Of a DNA stretch of 64,000 nt, positions 11,901 through 21,385 are shown in pieces; the first letter of the stretch is position 1, and every line of letters starts with the position of its first letter. The position numbers were made by a program, and so were the translations under genes. The stretch is from Leptodontidium sp. MPI-SDFR-AT-0119 (taxonomy: Eukaryota; Ascomycota; Leotiomycetes; Helotiales; Leptodontidiaceae). The notes under the pieces were generated by a model, which did no database searches, was not told where the DNA came from, and worked only from the letters and a program-made list of their open reading frames with translations. The stretch spans positions 4,898,001 through 4,962,000 of the forward strand of contig JAHLEZ010000002.1 in NCBI GenBank assembly GCA_020726505.1, in the 5' to 3' direction.

Positions 11901-12202
11901 GAGAAGGATACTGGGGATCTGGAAAGGGCCCACAGGCCTGAAAACCCACCGGGATGACCGCAAATGAAGTGGAGAGCGTGGATGGAAGAAATTCCAGGAG
12001 GTATGAATTTTCATTGCAAGCCAAAACCACGCAGTCTAAACACCTCAACCGCGCGACCCATGCTCTAGCGCTCAACCAAATGCAAAAATCACCAAAAAGC
12101 AGATCCGCCCCGAAACCGCAAGAACTCCGTCGTAGGTAATGTCTCATGTGTATCCTCGCATCGTCGGAGTACTTCGTTCGATCGGACGTATCGATGCCCT
12201 CT
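8992..12202. other. 3.2-kb gene-poor intergenic region
   Basis: No protein gene could be supported. The stretch contains a hairpin with 16-bp perfect arms (9880-9969) and a divergent direct repeat (about 9793-9870 and 9978-10055). A CA/TA run lies at 11108-11125. The pyrimidine-rich stretch 10140-10600 looks like a transcribed leader, but the frame from ATG 10602 (70 codons) matches nothing I know. A non-coding transcript is possible. Confidence 0.4.
9880..9969. repeat. inverted repeat / hairpin, 16-bp perfect arms
   Basis: ATGCAAGCATCTCTCT at 9880-9895 is the exact reverse complement of 9954-9969. The 58-base loop contains a further short pair (GCTTCTT and AAGAAGC), so transcription either way would give a long two-step hairpin. 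It is not followed by a T-run and lies more than 800 bp from any gene. Confidence 0.6.
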
Positions 12203-12528
12203 CTACTTCTTTCCACCAGCAGCCTCTGCGGCTTTCTTCGCATCCGCTGGATTTCAGTTAGTGAAGGTCTTGGTAAGGAATGTTTCAAGAGCAAACTACT
12301 TACCAGCGGCCTGCTTCTCCCTCATCTTCGCAGCGACCTTCTCTTTCTCACGCTGCATCTCAGATCCAGTCATGGAATTGCTCTTCTTCTACACAAGCAC
12401 AGAAGCAGTCAGCACAAAGAATTTTATTCGATTTTGGATTCCTGTCGCAACTGGACCAGACGTACCTGATCGGCCATCTTCTTCTGGTTGGCCTCACGCG
12501 CCTTGTCTCTCTGGTTTCCTCTGGCCAT
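12203..12528 (-). CDS. SERF/4F5-family small basic protein
   Basis: Three exons on the minus strand (12528-12466, 12388-12304, 12246-12203) join to 63 residues. The N-terminus MARGNQRDKAREANQKK is the conserved 4F5/SERF signature, followed by a Lys/Glu/Met-rich helix (MQREKEKVAAKMREKQAA) and a tail ending in AAGGKK. SERF proteins are small disordered factors. In animals (MOAG-4/SERF) they modify amyloid aggregation and bind RNA; the fungal role is less clear. Both introns are canonical (78 bp with GTACGT, 57 bp with GTAAGT), and the size matches the family (about 60-70 residues). The gene is too short and too split to show as one open frame, so it is easily missed. I am confident of the family. 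Confidence 0.9.
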
Positions 12529-13806
12529 TTTGAATGACTTCAGGTGTCCACGATGCTTTCGGGAGGGCTTTGGGAGATTTCTTTGCCTGCGTGGCTGTCG
12601 CTGAATAGGATTTTGGCCAGAGTCCAGATGGGGAAGTTTTATTTTTAGGTTGAGGCTAGGATGAACTATTCATCCGCTCCGAGTCACATGATCGTTCATG
12701 TGCTTCGAAACGCCTGCATGTGAAGCTCATTCTTGTCTCATCTCTTTGTTTCAACATCTCTCTGTTTCCTGTGATTCAAAGACCGTCAAAGCCAAAATTC
12801 CGAGTCACTACTTCGAGGAAGATCGCGTTGAAGATTTCCTTGGTACCTCAGTACCTGGAACAATTCAGACCAAGAGAAACATCTGGACCACAGCTCGCCT
12901 GCTGTACAGATGATCTTGAAACACGTCCTCTAAGCGCGTCCATCCAATAGACAAGATGTAGCAATTACCCTTCGAAACAGACTTCAGGGCTTATTGCATG
13001 AGTTCTCCTGGCCTGGCAGCTATGCAAGCGCTCGCTACAGAGCTTATTGGCTGAAAATAGAAGATCCAATCCTGGATGATCGCTGTCGGCCACCCGTTTC
13101 TCCCAGTTAGCGTCCATTGCCGGCATGCAACTCGACCATCTGTTGACGATGAGGCTCGAGGGGTTTCCAGCGGCATATGTCCCCCCAATTATCCATTCTC
13201 CGACCAGTTGTCGTCTGTCACAGGACCCGCGAATCTCTCCTCTCGCGCGCTCTGGAGCTCCCGAGGTCGAGAGATGGCCGTTTGGCCTCAGCACTATTCG
13301 TTCAAAGAGACCTGCGCTAAGTTCTGGAACAAAGGCATACTGCAATCCCCACAATAGCTCACAGGCTCGAACTCGAACGTCAGGTCAGTCGCGTTTGTTG
13401 GCCCTGTAGAAGCGGCCGTTCCCATTGTCGTGATTCATTCATATACTCCGAGGCGGGCCCTTGTTTCCTTCCTATTGTCCCTCACTCGCGAATATTTCTT
13501 TCCTTTCACGCTTCGTCCTATTATTAACGACAATGGGATCTTTGCTTCCATAGCTATTGTTGAATATCTTCCTACATAATCTGCGTTTCTCTCGTCATCT
13601 TGTCGTCTCGTCGTCTACTCCCCTTCTTTTACATTATTTTCACATCTCGGTCTTTCCATCACATACAACAAATTCAAATCTTTCTTCTGCAGGCAGTCGA
13701 TTCTCACACCACCAATACAATCTTTTCAGTCACCGTGAGTCTGCATAACCTTGCCTCCTCTGATCTCCCTACTGACAATTTACAAGAACTCTAACACACC
13801 GTCAAG
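12529..13806. other. intergenic, promoter side of SERF and DUF7598 genes
   Basis: About 1.28 kb between divergent genes. Between 12965 and 13409 several frames on both strands stay open together for 60-130 codons, but none has recognisable domains or splice support. From about 13440 to 13800 the plus strand is C/T-rich, as expected for the 5' leader of the gene at 13807. Confidence 0.45.
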
Positions 13807-14749
13807 ATGTTCTCCGAATCAAAAATCACCGGTGCTGGCTACATCACGTTGAATGTCATCCGAGCACTCAACATCATCTCACTCCTTCTGGTCGTCGTTG
13901 CAAGCTGGATCATGCTTGTCATGACCGTTAAGACCTCAAGTGTACGTTGCTTGTTCCCTCCACTCTTCGGTCTCCAACTAACAAGTCAAATAGTTCTTCT
14001 TCTTCGATGGTGTCTCTCACTTCATCACCAGCAGCATCGGACTCTTCCTCGTTGTCTCCGAAGTTACCCTCTTCCGCTCCTACTTCGCACGTCACTGGCC
14101 AATGCTCAGTCCTGACTCCGGCTTTGTCTTCCTCGGACTGGCCATGATTGTTCTTGGTTTCAACATTCTGGGCAATCTGAACAAGGCCGCGACCAGTGTC
14201 GAGAACTTGGGTCTGCCAATGTGGAGAATCGTCATTGCGTCTGGTATTCTCACTGCTATTATGGGTTTCTTCAACATCGTCGCTGTATGTCTCCTTTCCC
14301 CCCTGTTCCTTTTGCTCTAGAATCCTGCTAACACTGACCAGACCTACGTCTTCTGTGACTCCAAACTCGGCATCACCGGTCGCCAAGTCCGCAGCCACGG
14401 TGCTTCCATTCCCAAAGAGCCCACAACCAAGACCTTCAGCCTCTCCAGCGGCTCTATCCACCGCTCAGTCTCCGAAACTCTCCCAAGCTACCACGCACCT
14501 CCAGCCGACCGCCAAAAGTCCCGCTTCTCATTCAGATTGCCAATCCGCAACTCTAAGCTCCCAATCTCGAAGCCGATCATGCAAGATCCTGAACAGTTCG
14601 CCAAGTGGGATGAGTCGAGAAGCTCCCCTGTTGCGCCAGGTCTCGCTGTTCAGCGTCCACCAACTGCCCTGCACCCATATCATCAAGGTGTTCCCAATCC
14701 ACCAGCTTCATCCAGATATAGCGTTGTCAGCAACATGACGAGATTCTAG
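13807..14749 (+). CDS. DUF7598 four-span membrane protein
   Basis: Exons 13807-13941, 13994-14284 and 14342-14749 give 277 residues. Four hydrophobic segments lie in the first 145 residues: NIISLLLVVVASWIMLVMTV, ITSSIGLFLVVSEVTLF, FVFLGLAMIVLGFNILG and IVIASGILTAIMGFFNIV. A polar, Ser/Pro-rich cytosolic tail follows, ending in SNMTRF. This matches the fungal DUF7598 membrane family. The role is unknown, but orthologues are conserved across Pezizomycotina. The tail is rich in basic-Ser/Thr sites, so regulation by phosphorylation is plausible but only inferred. Introns of 52 and 57 bp are phase 0 with GTACGT and GTATGT donors. The start codon is preceded by a long C/T-rich leader. Confidence 0.82.
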
Positions 14750-15370
14750 CTGAGGATGGGAAAGATGGGAGCTGAAGACTATATACCATACGAGAGAGAA
14801 GCATTGGCGAAGGCGTTCTGGAATTCATATTTTCTTATGTTTCTGTTTTTACAAAAATACCCGCTCCTTACGAAGCACACTTTCATACGTTGTGCCTCTA
14901 GATACTTCGTTGTCAAGGCTGGCTGGAGGAGTTTCGGCGCAGGGGAAGCTTTATGGCTGGGTAGCCTGGACTCGCCTGGAAGGGGTGCATCAAATGAAAT
15001 CCTGTTAATAGTACGACCTGGCGCAATAAAATACTACAAAAACCCAAACTTCTCTAATGCCTTAAATACCATGAAGACCGAGGTAAAGTGAACTGACTCC
15101 TAAAACGAATTCAGGAATGAGATGTACTCACCCAACTGAGACTCGAGTCATCCCCTCCATCAAGTCACACCGATGAAGCTAGGCTCCACAAAAAGGCAGC
15201 TCCCGCCGCTGCCCTCGTCCATGAACTTCACTTACCACTGCACACTCTCCACTCTGTCTGTCACTCCCACTAGGTACATATCTATGCTTCTGCTTCTCCC
15301 CCGACTAAAACACACCTCACGCATACTCCCTAGAAAGACACACCTCGCAATACCTACTCGCAGATACACA
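14750..15370. other. intergenic between DUF7598 gene and guanylate kinase
   Basis: It holds the 3' flank of the DUF7598 gene and the leader of the kinase. A 111-codon open frame (14756-15091) is not supported. The frame upstream of 15371 is open from 15173, with an in-frame ATG at 15284 (see the guanylate kinase entry). Confidence 0.45.
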
Positions 15371-16273
15371 ATGGCACCAGGTACACCCCCCTTCCTCGCA
15401 TCTCCCACCGCCAAATCCAATCCAACTCAATACCCCTCCACCCATCCAATACTCTCACCCACCCACCTCCCCTCCTCTCCATTTCTATACAGCAAAAACT
15501 AACCCCCTCCTGCCACGCAGTCCCCACCGACCTCCGACCCATCATAATATCAGGCCCCTCTGGCGTCGGAAAAGGCACACTGTACAAGCTCCTCCTCGAT
15601 CGTCACCCCAACACATTCGCAACCTCGATCTCGCACACAACGCGCGAGCCGCGGCCAGGAGAGACGCGCGATGTCGACTACTACTACACCGACATGGCGA
15701 CGTTTGAGGCGATGATCGACAAGGGCGGGTTCGTCGAGCATGCGAAGTTCGGCGGGAACAGGTACGGCACGAGTAAGAAGATGATTGGGGAGTTGACTGC
15801 TGGGGGGAGGGTTTGCGTGTTGGATATTGAGATGGAGGTTTGTTCTTCTCTTTCGTCTCTCTCTCTTTTCAGTCATTCTCTTTTATATCTATCTGCCTAT
15901 GGGTTTCTCCTCTTTTTGGTTGTTTTGCTTCACTTACTTCCTACTTACCTCTCTTCCCCACCCCTCTTATACAAAATACCATTCTCCTAGCTAACCATAC
16001 CAGGGCGTCAAACAAATCAAAACCTCCCACCTCTCCGCACGCTACATATTCATCGCACCACCCAGCATGGAGATCCTCGAGTCGCGCCTTCGCAACCGCG
16101 GCACAGAGAAGGAGGAGAGTATCCAGAAGCGGCTCGCGCAGGCGAAGAACGAGCTCGATTATAGCAAGGTGGAGGGCGTGCATGATCTGATTATCGTGAA
16201 TGATGATCTGGAGGAGGCGTATAAGAAGCTTGAGGAGTTTGTGTTTAAGGGGGAGGGGGCAAAAGCGTCGTGA
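15371..16273 (+). CDS. GUK1: guanylate kinase
   Basis: Exons 15371-15380, 15521-15837 and 16004-16273 give 198 residues. The enzyme phosphorylates GMP to GDP with ATP. Residues 8-25 hold the P-loop (SGPSGVGKGT), followed by the GMP-binding region ISHTTREPRPGE, DVDYYY, FVEHAKFGGNRYGTS and the lid/C-terminal IQKRLAQAKNELDYSK. The length matches yeast Guk1. The first coding exon is only 10 nt, and the 140-bp and 166-bp introns are long for this window. An in-frame ATG at 15284 would add 29 residues rich in Arg/Lys/Leu with no acidic residue (starting MLLLLPRLK), which resembles a mitochondrial presequence. I annotate the shorter, cytosolic start because MAPVP is the usual N-terminus. The gene overlaps nothing and converges on the septin gene. 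Confidence 0.92.
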
Positions 16274-16857
16274 GGGTGGTAAGAGAGGACTGTGGGTGTG
16301 GGTAAAATTTTAAAGAGTAAAAGGGTGCATATGGATTGGCTTGAATTCTAGTACCTTCCCCAGAGCATTTGCGTTGATTGCATAGAGAGGAATAGATAAA
16401 AAAGGAAAAGAGAAATACATCAAACATCAGATCACTACCAGCCAATCTCAGACCATGTGAAATTCATAGATCAAGTTCAAAGCATTCCTAGCTCTAAATC
16501 TACACATCCTACCCACCCACAGGTATTCGATCGGCACAAGGAGACACACAGACAGACAGCTAGCTGACTTTACTACCAATTAGAAAAGGAGTTCTCAATT
16601 GATTTCCTTTCCGTAGAGAAGGGGGCATCCGAGAAGGCTAATTAAGCAAAGGGAGAAATATGGAAAAAGGGTTCAGAAAGGGACACACAAGAAACATAAA
16701 AAAAAGAGTAAAGCCCCGGCCATTAAACGCTCTCCTTGGCCTGCTCAAGGAAAATTTGTGTTTGACCCCCTAGAAAAGTCGCTTTTCCCAAAGAGCACCA
16801 GTCCAGTCGTCTTGCTATCATAACAATCCTCGCCACGCCACCGATCCTCAAAACTCC
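16274..16857. other. 3' flanks of converging guanylate kinase and septin genes
   Basis: 584 bp between two convergent stop codons. It is A/T- and purine-rich with several AAATA/ATAAA-like stretches, consistent with two facing 3' UTRs. No gene seen. Confidence 0.5.
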
Positions 16858-18017
16858 CTAGTAGCCGTTCATGGTCATTCGTTGAGAATTTCTGCTAAGT
16901 TCTCTGTCGGCTGCTGGGCTGATTGGTCGGGATCCTGCGTGGCCTGCTGCGCTGCTCTCCTTGAGTGCAAGCAGTTGCTTGGCACGGAAGGTCTCGTAGT
17001 GGATTTGAGATGTGGTTTCGATCAAATCTTGGAGGTGGGTTCTGGTGAGGAAGTTTCTGAGGTAGACAAACTCGCAGTGGTTCTCATCTTCGACGTTGAT
17101 AACTCCCCATCTGTTTTGGCGGCCACGGACTTGCTTGCCTCCAACGATGATTGACTTCTCGGATCCAACAACAGCGAATGGGATGATGTTCTGGTTCTAG
17201 TTAGTAAGAACTCGCACACATTCAGGCTAAAATCGCATACCTTGATCTGGGCATTCAAAGCACGCTCCTCCTCGTCGAACTCATCATTGTCGTATGGGTA
17301 CATCTTGAGGTTGTGGAACGCAAACTCCTCCTTTATGCGCTCCTTGAATGCGCTTCGCTCTTCAAGAGTGAGAGAATCTGACTTGGCAATGACTGGGACG
17401 ACATTGACAACATCTGAGAGCTTCTTCAACACAACGATATCGATTGGCTTCAGGGCATGGCCAGAGGGTTGGATGAAGAACAAGCAGCAGTGGATGCGGG
17501 TATCTTGGATATAACGCTCACGCTGGGCTGTGAGTTCCTTTCGGAGGTATGCGGAGTGTTGGTCCTTGATGTACTTGACAATTGGGTCCCAGCATCTGTC
17601 GTTGTTGACTTGGTCACCGTAACCTGGGGTATCAACAATGTTCAAGCGCAGACGAACTCCGTTTTCCTCGATGATGTGGGAGACGGTTTGGATTTCGGTA
17701 GTCGATCGTACTGGCTCATCGGGGGTGAGTCTTCCCTTGGAGTCGATCAAGTGCGACGCAAAGATGGTGTTAATCAGAGTTGACTTTCCGAGACCGGTTT
17801 GTCCTGTGAAGTGGCAAGTTAGATAATGCGCCAATTATTATATTTCTCCAGCACTTCGAAGACCTGTAGAGCTGTACATACCAACACAGATAACATTGAA
17901 CTGGAAACCGCGCTTCAAGAGCTTACGCTCAATCTGCGATGTGATACTGTCGAAACCAACGTGGCTGCGTGGGTACACGGATTGCTGTGGAGCATGTCTG
18001 TCCTGGATAGTTGCCAT
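16858..18017 (-). CDS. CDC10: septin, CDC10/AspD group
   Basis: Minus-strand exons 18017-17882, 17803-17241 and 17196-16858 give 345 residues. The N-terminus has GFDSITSQIERKLLKRGFQF, the polybasic and alpha0 region of CDC10-type septins. The G-domain motifs follow: GQTGLGKS (P-loop, residue 46), DTPGYGD (about 103) and AKSD (about 186). The septin unique element includes RGRQNRWGVINVE and FLTRTHLQDLIETT. It lacks a C-terminal coiled coil and ends in a short Ser/Arg-rich tail, as in CDC10 and unlike CDC3/11/12. Septins form the hetero-octamer filaments that organise septation and hyphal growth. Introns are 78 and 44 bp. The start is shared with a compact divergent promoter to the bL32m gene. 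The subgroup assignment rests on the N-terminus and the missing coiled coil. Confidence 0.93.
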
Positions 18018-18375
18018 TGTTGCGAGAGTTGAGGTGGAAACCAGAGATCCGTCTGTGAGGTGGTGAGGATCGAGAAGGTTGGAGTTGTAGTTGTATGAGG
18101 AAGGGAAATTGACGAGAAGGGGTAAGGTATCTCGCTCGTTGTCTCTCTCCGCAAAATAAAGTATCGCGCTCCTGGAAAAGGGGAAGGGGCAGGGGGCCAG
18201 CCACTAGTCTCTTCTAGGTTTAGAGCTGCATCCACCCTGGCAGCATCCGAGAAAGCTTCAAAGATTGCCGGAAGAGAGACCAGAGAGACAGGCTTGAGAA
18301 AAGGCAAGATAATCAATCGGCTTTTCCACCAATCCACATATCAACAGCCTCAACAAAGGGTGGCAGCTTCTCACA
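18018..18375. promoter_or_regulatory. divergent promoter, septin CDC10 / bL32m
   Basis: 358 bp separate two start codons facing away from each other, so both promoters and 5' leaders must lie here. I see no convincing TATA box. The side next to the septin gene is C/T-rich on the minus strand. Confidence 0.5.
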
Positions 18376-18863
18376 ATGGCGGCAATTCATACTACGACCT
18401 CCTCGATCCTCTCATCCTTCCTCCCACGAGTCTCCGCAGCTTCAATCTCCAATACCTCAAGATTTACGACGCTCTACTCTAGACAACTATCTCTCCCAAT
18501 CATCCCATCTCTCGCCTTTGCCATTCCCTCTGCGATACATCTCAATGTGCCTGGTCTACTAGAAGGAATATGGGAGTCGATATTGCGCGCTGTGCCTAAG
18601 AAGAAGACTTCGCATATGAAGAAAAGGACGAGGCAGATGGCAGGAAAGGGCTTGAAGGATGTGACAGCATTGAACAAATGCTCGGCGTGCGGACATCTCA
18701 AGAGAGCGCATTTGCTGTGTCCATACTGTGTTGCTGGTAGGTTCTAGATCTATGGAATCTATGGGAGGGTGTTGACTGATTTCATGCAGAACTGAAGGAT
18801 TTGTTCAAAGGGAAAACGAAGGAGGCCGAAACAGCCAAAGCCAACAAAGAGGCAGATGCATAG
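18376..18863 (+). CDS. MRPL32: mitochondrial large-subunit ribosomal protein bL32m
   Basis: Exons 18376-18736 and 18790-18863 give 144 residues. The first 60 or so residues are Ser/Thr/Arg-rich with few acids and would be a mitochondrial targeting sequence. The mature part starts near residue 73 with [19 protein letters not shown], the bL32 signature. It then has the zinc ribbon [17 protein letters not shown] (two CxxC pairs). A charged tail ([15 protein letters not shown]) follows. It is a component of the mitoribosome 54S subunit; in yeast, maturation by the m-AAA protease is known for this protein. The intron is 53 bp, phase 1. It is transcribed away from the septin gene. Confidence 0.93.
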
Positions 18864-19223
18864 GGATTGCAGGCAGTGGGCTAGGGATCACAAGGATTTC
18901 TTGTATAGATGGGGAAGACTGTATTCCAGTAGTGTCGCATAGCATTAGCACGAGGCGTTTTGGGGGCTTGAATTGTGTCATGGAGACGGATTTCCAGTGA
19001 CGGACCTGTACAAGTAAATACTGTACATCAAATGTAAAATTAACTCTGTCGGCCATGACACCATATGCACTTCTTGCAATCGGAATTTTGCAAGTGTTGA
19101 AAACTAGTAGCATCAAAGCGGAATTCCATCTTCATTACTATCAACCCCACCAAAGCTTCAACTTTCAATATCAACACACGCTCTTCCTCCCAGACTTGAC
19201 ATGTCCTCCGACTCTAGGTAACA
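18864..19223. other. intergenic between bL32m and SKI8
   Basis: 360 bp holding the 3' flank of the ribosomal gene and the leader of SKI8. No gene seen. Confidence 0.5.
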
Positions 19224-20322
19224 ATGGTAGGCTCTTCAACCAGCTCCAAGGGCTTGAAGCTAATCAAATCCAGTCCAAACAATACCTCACAACCCACACA
19301 GTGGATGATGGTATGTCCAAGCTACCCCTCCAAACAGAGGGCACACATGAGCTAACCCCCCAAAGCCCACATCACCGACATCTTCTCCCTGGCCGTAACA
19401 CCCACACAAGTCCTCTCTGCCTCCGGTGCCTCCTCCATCAAAGTCCACTCCACACTCTCTCCCGACATCCCTCTCGCGCAGACGCTCACCGGCGCACACA
19501 AACTGGGCTGCCACCACCTCGTCACCTCCCGCAATGGCAAGACCCTAGCCAGCGCAGGATTCGGGGGCGAAGTCAAGATCTGGGCACTCTCCGACGACAC
19601 AGGCGAATGGATCGAGGAAGGCAAGATCGTAGACGGCAACAAGGCGGGCGAAATCTGGGCCGTAGCGCTGAGTGAAGACGGACAGTTCCTGGCTAGCACG
19701 ACGTACGATGGAAGAATAAACGTGTGGGATCTGAAGGCGGGCAGGAAGAAGATAAGGGAGTATGAAACGAAAGGGAGCTTTGGGCTATGTATTGATATCA
19801 GTCGGGATGGGAAGTTCACGGCGAGTGGGCATGAGAATGGTGGCGTTTATGTGTTCAACAATGATACAGGAAGGATGTTGTATTCGTTGCCTGGTATGTA
19901 TATCAACCAGCACTTCCTCTCGTATGGAGAGGATATTCTGACTAGCTATAGGTCTTGTCAAGCCGGTACGGACGATTTTCTTCTCTCCAGCAGGTACCCG
20001 ACTTGCAGCAGCTGGAGACGCACGAGTCATCGCCCTCTACGACGTCCAACACGGCGAACAAGTCGCGAACCTCACAGGCCATTCGGCGTGGATCTTCTCG
20101 GTGGATTGGAGCGATACCGGCGAGTATCTCCTCAGTGGATCATTCGATGGGAAAGTCAAGGTCTGGTCTATTGATCAGAGAACTTGTGTAGCGACGCACA
20201 GCGAGACTGAGAAGACGCTGTGGAGTGTGAAGTGGTTGCCCAAGACAGGTAGGAGTGAGGCCTTTGCTACGGCTGGTGCGAATAGGAGTATCTCGTTCTA
20301 TAGAGAGGCTACGGGAGGTTAG
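19224..20322 (+). CDS. SKI8: SKI8/REC14-like WD40 protein
   Basis: Exons 19224-19226, 19274-19310, 19366-19893 and 19952-20322 give 312 residues. The first coding exon is only the ATG, which splices to SKQYLTTHTVDDAH, the conserved SKI8 N-terminus. Reading on unspliced from the same ATG gives an unrelated peptide. WD repeats fill the protein: IWAVALSEDGQFLASTTYDG, GHSAWIFSVDWSDTGEYLLS and GKVKVWSID are clear blades. SKI8 is a scaffold of the cytoplasmic SKI complex feeding RNA to the exosome, and in yeast also acts with SPO11 in meiosis. The length and ending (ANRSISFYREATGG) fit the family. Introns are 47, 55 and 58 bp, with good branch sites (GCTAAT, GCTAAC). Confidence 0.9.
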
Positions 20323-21385
20323 AGGCAAGGGGTTTGGCTCAAAATGGGAAGGAAGTGACTGGCTTGTAATGAATGAATGATGAAATTTTCGAATTGCCTT
20401 GCGTTTGGCTGGAGGTCATGGAGCATAGAAATAGCATTTAGATTTGCTCTCAAAAGTTACGACTAAGTTCATGATAATCTGCACGTTCTGGTTTTAGAGT
20501 TTGGTGATCGAAGACTTTACTAGACCGGGAGCTTTGCTCGGTACTCATTTCCCATTCCACTTCATTGCATTGCATTGCATATTCGAAGGATTACCCTTCT
20601 ATCTTCCCCTCGTTACATCTCAACTCATTCTTCTAGGACTATCAAATATGGGTAGTACATAAGCGAGGGTCCAAGCTAGGTAGTGACAACCTTCCTACTC
20701 ACAACTTCCGTTTCCTCTTTGGAAAGATATTCCCCGTTAGCTAAAACCCTTTATAGAGTTTAGATTAGTTCTAGACAAAACGATCTCTCAGCTACAAGTT
20801 GTTAGCCGGAGCAAGTATTTCCGGCATCACGCAGTTCGCCCTCGTGCACCATTTTCTACATAGTAAGTAACCTAATTCTCTTCCTGGCTATCTCCTTTTC
20901 AACCAAATCCAGTCCGCAGTCTCATAACTAGTGCAAATACTTCTTCCTACGGAGCAAATCTGCATAGCGCGTACTCCATCACGCAACAACATTAATTTAC
21001 AAACCTCAAGTCAGCATGTCTGAAGAAGTACAATCCAATGGCATGGATCCAGAGAACTCTAGCTCCTAGTCCGTACCAAGACTCTCTCATAATCACCAAT
21101 ACCCGAGAATGAAACGATTGAACAGGCCTGTATCAGTGGTCTTCCTCCTGAGATGGTACGGCTCACTTCCCGTACTGATCGAGTGTTTACTGGTGAAGAA
21201 ATCAACATTCGTCACATTCTATTTAATGAAGGTACATTAGTTCTGAATATCCTGTTCCACAGTGTTAGCTTACAATATTTTAAATGACTTGTACTATTCG
21301 GTCCCAAGTCTGAAATGGAACCTTTATAGAGATGAGTAATTTATGGACGAGAAACCTTCCTGCTAGCCACGCTGAACAGGGCATG
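20323..21385. other. intergenic between SKI8 and the NLR-like gene
   Basis: 1.06 kb at the 3' ends of two convergent genes. It contains a short CATTG tandem (about 20563-20580). A small frame ATG 21015 to TAG 21066-21068 has no recognisable content. No supported gene. Confidence 0.45.

Noticed and set aside
12965..13409. overlapping open frames of 60-130 codons on both strands
   Set aside because: Several frames are open at once, no family or splice support, and compositions look like GC-driven chance frames.
14756..15091. 111-codon open frame after the DUF7598 gene
   Set aside because: No domain, lies in the expected 3' flank.
20560..20582. CATTG tandem run
   Set aside because: Short microsatellite without other structure.
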